Shown here piece by piece: positions 32,892-40,727 of a DNA stretch of 62,864 nucleotides. The notes beneath the pieces are model-generated. The model was not told the DNA's origin and searched no databases. It was given only the letters and a program-made list of their open reading frames with translations. Source of the stretch: Desulfuromonadaceae bacterium (GTDB lineage Bacteria; Desulfobacterota; Desulfuromonadia; Geobacterales; Pseudopelobacteraceae); the NCBI GenBank assembly GCA_028687585.1, contig JAQTZV010000031.1:1-62864 (forward strand). The letters are read 5' to 3'. How positions within the stretch are numbered: position 1 is the stretch's first letter; each line of letters begins with the position of its first letter. The position numbers were made by a program, and so were the translations under genes.

Positions 32892-34559
32892 ATGAATATA
32901 CTGATAGTTGACGACAGCAATGATGCCCGTAGAATGCTGTGCACAGTTCTGAAGGCCCATGGGCACGTGGTCATAGAGGCAGTTAATGGCCGGGAAGGGC
33001 TTCAGGCCGCCTCCGATAACCGGCTGGATCTTATTATATCCGACGTGCTCATGCCGGTCATGGACGGCTTCCAGTTTCTGCGCAATCTGCGAAAAACAAG
33101 CTCCGTTCCCTTTGTATTCTACTCGGCGGTGTACGACGGAATCAAGGAGATACAACTTGCCACCTCCCTGGGAGCGGACGGCTACCTGATCAAGCCGATG
33201 GACCCGGTGGAATTGCAGGAGAAAATCGAGCGGATCACGGCCAAAGACGGACAGGAACGAGCAGGCGGTGACGAGGAGGAAACTGAATACCTGAAGAGAT
33301 ACAGCCAGGTCGTGGCCGCCAAGCTCGAAGAGAAGGTGCGGGAGCTGGAATTAGACATCGCCAGGCGCAAAAAGGCCGAGGAGGAACGGGAAGGGTTACG
33401 CGAGCAACTCATCCAAGCCCGGAAAATGGACTCCATCGGCCGTCTGGCCGGCGGCGTGGCCCAAGACTTCAACAACATGCAGGGCGTGGTTCTTGGTTAC
33501 ACAGAGATGAGCCTGAACCAGATATCCCCGGACAATCCGCTTTTTGCCAACCTGCTGGAAATCAGAAACGCGGTGGAGCGCTCCGCCGAACTGACGCGGC
33601 AATTGCTGACCTTTGCCTGCAAACAGTACGTCACCCCCACGCTGTTCGACCTGAACGAAAATGTGGCGAACATGCTTGCCACGCTGCGACGTTTGATCGG
33701 TGAAAATGTCAAAATCAGCTGGCTGCCCGGGGGGGAAGGAGCGAATGTCAAAATGGACCCATCCCAGATGGATCAGATACTGACCAACCTCTGCGTCAAT
33801 GCCCGCGACGCCATAACTGGTAACGGTACGCTCATTATCGAAACACGCATGGTGACCCTTAATGAAGCCGACTGCGCCGGCCATCTCCAGCAGATTTTCG
33901 GTGAATATGTCACGTTGTCCGTGCGCGATGACGGCTGCGGCATGGACAAGGAAATTCTGGATAACATATTCGAGCCGTTTTTCACCACCAGGGAAACAGG
34001 CAAAGGGATCGGCCTCGGACTGGCCACGGTCTACGGCATTGTCAGGCAGAACAGCGGCTTTATCGACGTCTGCAGCGAGCCCGGGCGCGGTACGACGTTC
34101 AAGATATACCTCCCCCGGCACGGAACCGGAATTGAACCGGCGGTCGCGGAACGTCGGGTATCTTCTGTCGTGCCGGACAGCGAAACCATCTTGCTGGTGG
34201 ATGATGAACCGGCAATACTGAAAATGATGAGCTTGGTGTTGAGCGATATTGGCTTCCGAGTGCTGGCCGCATCGTCGCCGGCCGAGGCAATCTGTGTGGC
34301 CAAAGAGCACGCAGGGGAGATCCAGCTGCTGTTAACCGACGTGGTCATGCCGGGTATGAATGGTGTGGATCTGGCGAAAGAGCTGAACATTCTCTACCCG
34401 GAAATCAAGCAGTTATTCATGTCCGGGTATACGGGCGACGCCATTGTCGGGCAGAACGGAGTGGACTGCAATATTAATTTCATACAAAAACCGTTTACGT
34501 TGCCGGATCTGGCCACCAAGGCACGCGCGGTGCTTGACGGGGTTTGTCACCAGGATTGA
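32892..34559 (+). CDS. Hybrid histidine kinase with Gln at phospho-site
   Basis: A 555-residue sensor protein without membrane helices: receiver domain 1 (residues 1-115, Asp51 in IISDVLMPVMDG), a coiled coil (130-175), a HisKA-like segment, an ATPase domain (N box NLCVNARDAI, G1 DDGCGMD, F box FEPFFTT, G2 GKGIGLGLATVYG) and a second receiver domain (residues 430-545, Asp in LLTDVVMPGMNG). In the HisKA segment the usual VAHDFNN reads VAQDFNN: codon 191 is CAA (33462-33464), Gln instead of the phosphorylated His. The ATP site is intact, so the protein may work as a scaffold, phosphatase or receiver relay rather than as an autokinase. Confidence 0.88.
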   Translation: MNILIVDDSNDARRMLCTVLKAHGHVVIEAVNGREGLQAASDNRLDLIISDVLMPVMDGFQFLRNLRKTSSVPFVFYSAVYDGIKEIQLATSLGADGYLIKPMDPVELQEKIERITAKDGQERAGGDEEETEYLKRYSQVVAAKLEEKVRELELDIARRKKAEEEREGLREQLIQARKMDSIGRLAGGVAQDFNNMQGVVLGYTEMSLNQISPDNPLFANLLEIRNAVERSAELTRQLLTFACKQYVTPTLFDLNENVANMLATLRRLIGENVKISWLPGGEGANVKMDPSQMDQILTNLCVNARDAITGNGTLIIETRMVTLNEADCAGHLQQIFGEYVTLSVRDDGCGMDKEILDNIFEPFFTTRETGKGIGLGLATVYGIVRQNSGFIDVCSEPGRGTTFKIYLPRHGTGIEPAVAERRVSSVVPDSETILLVDDEPAILKMMSLVLSDIGFRVLAASSPAEAICVAKEHAGEIQLLLTDVVMPGMNGVDLAKELNILYPEIKQLFMSGYTGDAIVGQNGVDCNINFIQKPFTLPDLATKARAVLDGVCHQD

Positions 34560-34565
34560 GCGCTC

Positions 34566-34611
34566 AAAAAAAAGCCGCCTGATCAGGCAAACGCTGAACC
34601 AGGCGGCTTTG
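34566..34611 (-). terminator. Terminator of the gpmI transcription unit
   Basis: AAAGCCGCCTG and CAGGCGGCTTT (both strands) form a stem with an 18-base loop; reading on the minus strand it ends in eight T. It also lies 7 bases past the kinase stop codon, so it may serve the plus strand weakly. Confidence 0.85.
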
Positions 34612-34641
34612 TATGTTACCAGCAATGAGTCTTTCCCGCCA

Positions 34642-36177
34642 TCACCACAGGCTCTCCCCGGTCATCTCCTGCGGCTGCGCCAATCCCAGCATCTTCAACA
34701 TGGTCGGCGCAATATCGGCCAGACGCCCACCCTCGCGGAGAGTTACGCTTTTACGGCTGTCATCCACCAGTATCAGCCAGACCGGATTGGTGGTATGCGC
34801 GGTAAACGGTTCGCCGTTTTCATCCTGCATCTGTTCGGCGTTGCCATGGTCTGCGCTAACCAGTACTGCCCCGCCCAACTCCTTCACCTTGGCGACAATC
34901 CGACCCGCACAGGCGTCCACCGTCTCGACCGCCCTTATGGCAGCCGACTCGATGCCGGTGTGACCAACCATATCACAATTGGCAAAGTTGAGAATGATGA
35001 CGTCGTACTGATCCTGATCGAGGAGTTTAAGAAGCTTATCCGTCACCTGGACGGCACTCATCTCCGGTTTCAGGTCATACGTGGCAACCTCTTTTGGTGA
35101 CGGAATGAGCGCTCTATCTTCACCCGAAAAAGGGATTTCCACTCCGCCATTGAAGAAGAACGTGACATGCGCATACTTCTCCGTTTCAGCGATGCGCAGC
35201 TGTTTTAGCCCGGCATTGGCAAGGACGCCGCCAAACAGGTTCTTCAATTCCGTTGACTCGAATGCAATCGGCAGTCCGAAGGTGGCATCGTATTCGGTCA
35301 GACAGACATACCCTGCCAGTTGCGGCCGGCTTCTGCGGACAAATCCGTCAAAATCATCCAGAGCAAGCGCTCGTGTAATTTCCCGAGCCCGGTCGGAGCG
35401 GAAGTTGAAAAAGATAAAACCGTCGCCGTCAAGTAGTTGCCCAACCGGCGCACCCTGTTCACAGATCACGGCAGGCACGACAAACTCATCGTATATCTTG
35501 GAGGCGTAACTCTGCTCAATGGCGTCCTTTGAGGAGACACACAGTTCTCCCAAGCCATGCACCATTGCTATGTAGGCCTTTTCTACTCGATCCCAACGGT
35601 TGTCACGATCCATGGCATAGTAGCGCCCCATTACCGTCGCAACTTTCCCGACGCCGATCCGCGCTATTTCCCCTTCCAACTGCACCAGATAGTCGGCACC
35701 GCTCTGCGGCGGCGTATCGCGACCATCAAGCAGGCAGTGGACGAAGACATCCGTCACCCCCTCACGTTTAGCCAGCTCCAACAGCGCATAGAGATGCGTA
35801 TTGTGGGAATGCACCCCGCCATCCGAGAGCAGACCGGAGAGATGCAGCCTCCCACCGGACGCTTTGACCTTGGCGAGACACTCCAGCAGAACCGGATTGG
35901 TGAAAAAGTCGCCATCAAGGATTGACTTGGTGACACGGGTCAACTCCTGATAGACAACCCGACCGGCGCCAAGGTTAAGGTGCCCGACTTCGGAGTTACC
36001 CATCTGCCCATCAGGAAGGCCGACCGCCATCCCGGATGTTTTGATCGGCACATGCGGGTAGTCACGCAAATAGCTGGTCAGGTTGGGCGTTTTCGCCAGG
36101 GCAACGGCATTGTGAGCCGGGTTGGGGTTGATCCCCCAACCGTCGAGAATCATCAGCATGAGTGGTTTTTTTGACAT
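34642..36177 (-). CDS. gpmI: Phosphoglycerate mutase, cofactor-independent
   Basis: Interconverts 3- and 2-phosphoglycerate in glycolysis/gluconeogenesis using two Mn ions. The 511 residues have the alkaline-phosphatase-type phosphatase domain with the catalytic Ser62 in GQMGNSEVGHLNLGAG, the opening LMILDGWGINP and the C-terminal metal site SADHGNAEQM (near residue 442). The ATG follows TACGGAGGCACC. Last gene of the long minus-strand series; the terminator lies 31 bases downstream. Confidence 0.96.
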   Translation of the reverse strand: MSKKPLMLMILDGWGINPNPAHNAVALAKTPNLTSYLRDYPHVPIKTSGMAVGLPDGQMGNSEVGHLNLGAGRVVYQELTRVTKSILDGDFFTNPVLLECLAKVKASGGRLHLSGLLSDGGVHSHNTHLYALLELAKREGVTDVFVHCLLDGRDTPPQSGADYLVQLEGEIARIGVGKVATVMGRYYAMDRDNRWDRVEKAYIAMVHGLGELCVSSKDAIEQSYASKIYDEFVVPAVICEQGAPVGQLLDGDGFIFFNFRSDRAREITRALALDDFDGFVRRSRPQLAGYVCLTEYDATFGLPIAFESTELKNLFGGVLANAGLKQLRIAETEKYAHVTFFFNGGVEIPFSGEDRALIPSPKEVATYDLKPEMSAVQVTDKLLKLLDQDQYDVIILNFANCDMVGHTGIESAAIRAVETVDACAGRIVAKVKELGGAVLVSADHGNAEQMQDENGEPFTAHTTNPVWLILVDDSRKSVTLREGGRLADIAPTMLKMLGLAQPQEMTGESLW

Positions 36178-36259
36178 GGTGCCTCCGTATCAATGGTAGC
36201 GTTTTATTTCAAACAGTCCCTGCAGCTCGGATCTTGTTATGTCAATTGAGGGCATTCAT

Positions 36260-37813
36260 TCAGTATACTCGTTTTACGTGTGAATCCAACCAGGCCCTGC
36301 CTTTAGCGGTGAGCCGGTATTTCTGCATGCGGCTCGTGGGTTTGCCGGGGATGGTCATTTCGATGAGGTTATCTGTCAGAGCTGGAATCAGGTAAGCCTC
36401 TCGAAAATGATCTTCGTGTTTCAGGTTCAAAGCCTGCTGTATTTCAACACGCTTCATGTCACCATGCACAACTTCAAGAAGACGACGCACTTCCCCGGTG
36501 ACTTCCCCGGTGACTTCCCCGGTGACTTCCCCGGTGACTTCCCCGGTGACTTCCCCGGTGGCTTCCCCGGTGGCTTGGGTCTTCGACTCTGGCTGCGACT
36601 CTAGCCGTCGAATGATCTGCATAAAAGTGCCTACTTCCTGCTTGAATTCAGGAGTGGGAATCTTCGCCTCGCTGCAGAGGGCGATCATGTCAAGCGTACC
36701 GGTCCCGGCACGCTCAATGTAACGGGCCAGGAACAGCGGCTCGGCAATGAGCGGATTATGAGGAATGGAGGGATGCGGCTTGCGCAGGGCAGCGAGTGTC
36801 AGTGGCGAAGGGAGATGGCCGGGATTCCAGATTTCCAGACGATCTGCAAAAAGCATAACCTGAACCGAGGCATTGCTCGCATAATCCCGATGAGCCACGG
36901 CATTGACGATTGCCTCGGCAACAACATCGCGTGGTATTTCATAGGTTACAGGCGCCTGGGGACTCTCGGAGCGTGTGCCGACACGGGCGGCAAGTTTGGA
37001 CATGACAAAATCTACCGCCTGATCAACCAGTTCAAAGACGGTCCCCTTGTAAATCTGATAGGAAGGGATCGGCTTGCGGATCTCCGTGCCGTGGAAGTGC
37101 ATGCATTTAATTTCGGAACTGATAAGAAAACGCTGTGGCTGCTTCCCGAAGAGCAACACAGCGGCGTGGCTTGGTTGTGTTTTATCCAGAAGGTTCAGAT
37201 GAACAAGGGCTTTGGACATCGCTGTTTTGCGACCGAGAGGATAGGCTCGTTCACGTTGGGCGCGATCCAGAAAATCAGCAATTTTTTCTGCAGAAAGATC
37301 CTTAATGGTTGCCCGTGGGCAGGCAGAGGCGTCGAAGGGGAGCGAACGAATGTCACCGGCGCGTTCCAGATGTTCAATCAAACTGGCATACAGTATGGCG
37401 GTCAGTTCAGGTATGGTTCCAAATCGTCGGCGGATAAGCTGGTCTCCGGCCTTGCGGATCAGGGCCAGTATCCTGGGATGACGGGCGGAATCGTCATTTC
37501 CCTTGACGAAGATGAGCCGTTCCTTGCCGCGAATGGTGGCATGGTCGAATTCGCGTTCTGTCGGTGAGATTCCCTCGGAATCCTCGTAACCATAGTCATT
37601 GCCGAAGAGGCCGACATAGAGGGCGCTTTGCTCCACCTCATGCAGGTAGACTTCATCGGTACGCCGGTCGGAAGACGGCAACTCCTCGAAGAGAAACACC
37701 TCGAAAAACCGGCGCAACAGCGGATCACCATGGACATACTCTTTCAGTGCCCGACGTTCGTCAGCCAGTTCCTTCTGAACGGAACTGATGAATAGCTGTT
37801 TCCTGGCAGTCAT
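36260..37813 (-). CDS. DUF4062 and ATPase protein with TGEV repeats
   Basis: A 517-residue accessory protein. The N-terminal domain (to about residue 110) matches DUF4062 (KQLFISSVQKELADERRALKEY, then EVEQSALYVGLFGNDYG). A middle region leads to a GHKL-like ATPase domain of the kind seen in RecG-related predicted regulators: AEAIVNAVAHRDY (near residue 300) and ERAGTGTLDMI (near 378). Residues 414-441 are seven four-residue repeats, TGEA then six TGEV, from a 12-bp DNA repeat. A C-terminal domain of about 75 residues looks like a winged helix. DUF4062 proteins are often found in defence and signalling contexts, but no role is proved. It sits inside the housekeeping series between rlmH and gpmI, with ATG after GAGGAGCCA. 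Confidence 0.75.
   Translation of the reverse strand: MTARKQLFISSVQKELADERRALKEYVHGDPLLRRFFEVFLFEELPSSDRRTDEVYLHEVEQSALYVGLFGNDYGYEDSEGISPTEREFDHATIRGKERLIFVKGNDDSARHPRILALIRKAGDQLIRRRFGTIPELTAILYASLIEHLERAGDIRSLPFDASACPRATIKDLSAEKIADFLDRAQRERAYPLGRKTAMSKALVHLNLLDKTQPSHAAVLLFGKQPQRFLISSEIKCMHFHGTEIRKPIPSYQIYKGTVFELVDQAVDFVMSKLAARVGTRSESPQAPVTYEIPRDVVAEAIVNAVAHRDYASNASVQVMLFADRLEIWNPGHLPSPLTLAALRKPHPSIPHNPLIAEPLFLARYIERAGTGTLDMIALCSEAKIPTPEFKQEVGTFMQIIRRLESQPESKTQATGEATGEVTGEVTGEVTGEVTGEVTGEVRRLLEVVHGDMKRVEIQQALNLKHEDHFREAYLIPALTDNLIEMTIPGKPTSRMQKYRLTAKGRAWLDSHVKRVY
36489..36572 (-). repeat. 12-bp tandem repeat, seven units
   Basis: Seven head-to-tail copies of ACTTCCCCGGTG (plus-strand reading), the first six identical and the seventh differing at one base, followed by a degenerate partial unit. 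Each unit is four codons, so gains or losses keep the reading frame. Confidence 0.95.
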
Positions 37814-37831
37814 TGGCTCCTCAGCTTCACA

Positions 37832-38290
37832 TTAATGATGATACGGCTCACCGTTCAAAATCGTAAACGCCCGATAAATCTGCTCCAGCAGGAAGGCCCG
37901 CACCATCTGGTGGGTGAAGGTCATTTTTGACAGCGCCAGCAGTTTGCCCCGTCGGCGGAACTCTTCGGAAAAGCCGTAAGCGCCGCCGATGGCGAAGACC
38001 AGTTCTCCCGTTCCGCTGTCGCGCTGTTTACCGACAAAAGCGGACAGTCCGGGGGAATCCATCTGTTCTCCCCTCTCATCCAGAAGGATCAGGATTGCTC
38101 CGGGGGAAACATGCTTCTCCAGCCGTTCACACTCCCGACGGCGCATCTCCTCCGCTTCAGCACCCTTCTCGTCGCGGATATCTACCAGCTCAAGCGGCAT
38201 GTAGCGCCGGATGCGCCCGGCGTATTCGTCGATGGCATCCTTGACCCACGGGTCGCGGCTCTTGCCGACCCACAAAATTTTGATTTTAAT
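37832..38290 (-). CDS. rlmH: 23S rRNA pseudouridine-1915 N3-methyltransferase
   Basis: SPOUT methyltransferase that modifies pseudouridine 1915 of 23S rRNA in the assembled 70S ribosome. The 152 residues from the ATT at 38290 read MKIKILWVGKSRDPWV and include the AdoMet knot motifs LILLDERGE, FAIGGAYGF and LSKMTFTHQMVRAFLLEQIYRAF, ending GEPYHH as the family does. No ATG or GTG lies at the family start position; ATT overlaps the rsfS stop codon (T-ATT-AA) and follows AAGGA by 8 bases. A TTG at 38275 would remove the first beta strand. The non-standard start is therefore likely. Confidence 0.88.
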   Translation of the reverse strand: MKIKILWVGKSRDPWVKDAIDEYAGRIRRYMPLELVDIRDEKGAEAEEMRRRECERLEKHVSPGAILILLDERGEQMDSPGLSAFVGKQRDSGTGELVFAIGGAYGFSEEFRRRGKLLALSKMTFTHQMVRAFLLEQIYRAFTILNGEPYHH

Positions 38291-38699
38291 AGTCTGATTC
38301 CTTGCGGGACGCCTTGATCTCCGGCGGCAGCTCAAGCTCGGGCGCCATACCCCAGAGGCCGTCAAGATCGTAGTAACGGCGAATTTGGTCGTGGAAAATA
38401 TGTACCAGCACATCACCGTAATCCATGACGATCCATTTGCCGTCCGTTGCGCCTTCAATATCGTTGACCTTGCCGAATTTCTTCAGGCCGGTACGGATAT
38501 TGTCGGAAATGGCCTGATTCTGCTTGTCGGATGAGCCGGAGACAATCACCATATAGTCGGCAATCGACGAGACCCGCGAAATATCGCGCACACAGATATC
38601 ATACGCCTTTTTGTCATAGGCCAGTTCTGCGCACATACGAGCACGTTCACTGGGGGTCAGGGTTGTTTTTTCAACTGTTTTTGTTTTTTTTACTGGCAT
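38286..38699 (-). CDS. rsfS: Ribosomal silencing factor RsfS
   Basis: A 137-residue Iojap/RsfS protein that binds uL14 and stops 30S-50S joining in starvation. The conserved core is visible as AYDICVRDISRVSSIADYMVIVSGSSDKQNQAI and DGKWIVMDYGDVLVHIF, with YDLDGLWG near the end. The N terminus has a short Lys/Thr-rich extension. It overlaps nadD by ten bases and rlmH by five, in the usual nadD-rsfS-rlmH order. Confidence 0.95.
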   Translation of the reverse strand: MPVKKTKTVEKTTLTPSERARMCAELAYDKKAYDICVRDISRVSSIADYMVIVSGSSDKQNQAISDNIRTGLKKFGKVNDIEGATDGKWIVMDYGDVLVHIFHDQIRRYYDLDGLWGMAPELELPPEIKASRKESDY

Positions 38700-39340
38700 T
38701 GGCGGTAGATCCTTTGTTGCGAGATATATGCTGCGACATCAGGTGGTACATAGGTGGAGATATCAGCGCCTGCGGCAGCACGCTGCCTGATTTCGGTCGA
38801 TGAGATCCCCAGGGGGGTGCCGGTGATAAAACAGACTGCAGTACCGCAATGGTGCATCAAGCGTCCGTTGTCACGGTCATACGCGGATTCCATTCTGACC
38901 GCTTCCGGCAACGCTGCAATCGGGTCGCTGATGGGACATCCGGGGCGTTCTACAACAATCAGATTACATGAGCGGAATATTTCGCCATAGCGATACCATG
39001 TGCCGATCTCCAAAAACGAATCCGCGCCGATAATGAAAAACAGCTCGTCATCCGGAAACTGCTCTCGAAAGGCTCTGATCGTATCAATGGAATATGACTT
39101 GCCGCTCCGCTCCGCTTCAATCGTTGACATTTCGAAACCGGCTCTGCCGGCGATGGCGATACGCACCATTTCTGAGCGGCATGCAAAAGAAATGTCCCCC
39201 GCCACCGGCTTGTGCGGCGGATCGGCCGCCGGAATAAAAATGACCCGGTCGAGCCGGCAAATAGTTTGCGCTTCACCGGCAATACGCAGGTGGGCATTAT
39301 GGACCGGATTGAAGCTGCCGCCGAGCAGACCGATTCTCAT
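38690..39340 (-). CDS. nadD: Nicotinate-nucleotide adenylyltransferase
   Basis: Transfers AMP from ATP to nicotinate mononucleotide in NAD synthesis. The 216 residues begin with the nucleotidyltransferase signature MRIGLLGGSFNPVHNAHLRI and contain RVIFIPAADPPHK, FFIIGADSF and a C-terminal ISSTEIRQR segment typical of NadD. The ATG overlaps the gspN stop (TAATG), so it is coupled to the type II secretion genes. Confidence 0.95.
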   Translation of the reverse strand: MRIGLLGGSFNPVHNAHLRIAGEAQTICRLDRVIFIPAADPPHKPVAGDISFACRSEMVRIAIAGRAGFEMSTIEAERSGKSYSIDTIRAFREQFPDDELFFIIGADSFLEIGTWYRYGEIFRSCNLIVVERPGCPISDPIAALPEAVRMESAYDRDNGRLMHHCGTAVCFITGTPLGISSTEIRQRAAAGADISTYVPPDVAAYISQQRIYRQCQ

Positions 39341-40179
39341 TAGATGATCACCGGTTTGAGCAGTGTGCCCCTGATCGGCACGGTATAGATTCCGGGAGCG
39401 GTCATAAATTTAGCCAGCAGCATGAACACGAGCTTCTGTTTTTCCAGAAAATCAGGTTTTGGCATAATTTGAAGGCTCATGTTGAGCGGCGTAACTGCCG
39501 CGTTGGCTCCGGAAGGAATATCTCCCGAAAGTCGCATATACACTCCGTCACCTTCAAGCGTAACGCTCTCCAGGCGGGCCTTGCTATCAGTGACTCTCAC
39601 CATCCCCTGTGCTTTCAGATTGGACACGTCGGGGAGCGGAAAAACGCCCAGCTTGACACCCGAAAATTCAAGCTGCTTTATCTCCAGCTTCAGGTCGCCG
39701 CTCAACCCTTTGGCGCCCCGCTGCAATCCACCCTGACTCCAGAGATTTCCGGCTATTTTCGCGCCCAGAACGCTCTTGAAAAAGGGTATGTCGGCAAGAG
39801 CGATCCCGTCTGCGGCAAGATCCAGGGCGGTTTTACCATTCAAGGCGTATCTGGTATTCAGATGCCCTGTGCCAATGGTCGCCTCTCCGGCAATCACCGC
39901 CCGCCCGGTAAGGAGCGGGAGTAACAGGGCTCTGACCTTCAGCCGGCGACAACTCAAAAGCGGTCCCTGTTCCGATGACAGCAGCAGATTGTCCCACGCC
40001 AGACCGGGAAGAAATGTCTTGTGAACCGACGGTGTAAGGGTCAAGCCCTGCCGCGACAAAACCTGGGCAACTATGGCATCGATTTTTGCTGAAGGGAACA
40101 ACAGGTAGCTGAACAATAAAAACAGAGCCAGGACTATGCCCGCAATAGCCGCTCCCCGTACCATCCGGATCGTTCTCAA
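39340..40179 (-). CDS. gspN: Type II secretion system protein GspN
   Basis: A 279-residue bitopic inner-membrane protein with one N-terminal helix (AAIAGIVLALFLLFSYLLF) and a large periplasmic beta domain with AsmA/GspN features. Its sequence is weakly conserved, so the assignment rests on this architecture and its place after gspL and gspM. Overlaps gspM by four bases and nadD by one. Confidence 0.78.
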   Translation of the reverse strand: MRTIRMVRGAAIAGIVLALFLLFSYLLFPSAKIDAIVAQVLSRQGLTLTPSVHKTFLPGLAWDNLLLSSEQGPLLSCRRLKVRALLLPLLTGRAVIAGEATIGTGHLNTRYALNGKTALDLAADGIALADIPFFKSVLGAKIAGNLWSQGGLQRGAKGLSGDLKLEIKQLEFSGVKLGVFPLPDVSNLKAQGMVRVTDSKARLESVTLEGDGVYMRLSGDIPSGANAAVTPLNMSLQIMPKPDFLEKQKLVFMLLAKFMTAPGIYTVPIRGTLLKPVII

Positions 40180-40727
40180 GGCTTTGTCTGCCCGGGAGCC
40201 GGTTTAAGCAGCGCCAGAATAAGCGTCAGATCACTACGGGACGGATCATCAAAACGAACCTTCAGATTACTTTTTTTGATGACCAGGGGGCGGCCCCCTT
40301 TTTCAAGTCGATAGAGCAGATTGACCGCTTCGTTAAGCGTTAACCCTTCAATACGGATATCGGCTGCATCCTCGGTGAATCCGTTTCGCTCCTCACCTTT
40401 GAGCGGAACAATTTTAACTGATTTTCCCTTGATACCGATCTCTTCAATTATTTTAGCCGGTGAATCGTCAGGAAGGAGAGAAGCCATACGGCCCCGCAAT
40501 TGATCCGATGACCGGCGTGCAGAAAGATATGTCACCTTGAGCGGCAGCAGCTCCTTTAACACCGTTTCGCGCGCCGAACGCTTTTTTTCAAGCTCCTGTA
40601 CTTTGTCACTCAGCATCGACCAGCCAACTGCTGCGGCAAGGAGTATAATCAAGGCATACCCGCTCCGGAGGCGGGTCCGGTCGTCAAGAGCCTGCCATCT
40701 TTCGCGAAGAATCTCGATGAGTCTCAT
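40176..40727 (-). CDS. gspM: Type II secretion system protein GspM
   Basis: A 183-residue protein with a short cytoplasmic part, one membrane helix (YALIILLAAAVGWSML) followed by a coiled coil (DKVQELEKKRSARETVLKEL), and a periplasmic ferredoxin-like domain. This is the layout of GspM, which partners GspL in the inner-membrane platform. Start and stop overlap its neighbours by four bases. Confidence 0.85.
   Translation of the reverse strand: MRLIEILRERWQALDDRTRLRSGYALIILLAAAVGWSMLSDKVQELEKKRSARETVLKELLPLKVTYLSARRSSDQLRGRMASLLPDDSPAKIIEEIGIKGKSVKIVPLKGEERNGFTEDAADIRIEGLTLNEAVNLLYRLEKGGRPLVIKKSNLKVRFDDPSRSDLTLILALLKPAPGQTKP

Noticed and set aside
33396..34310. 304-codon minus-strand frame opposite the hybrid kinase
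   Set aside because: Long but antisense to clear kinase and receiver domains; the product has no recognisable motif.
36489..36572. Possible CRISPR array because of regular repeats
   Set aside because: Units are 12 bases, contiguous and without spacers; they are codons of a protein.
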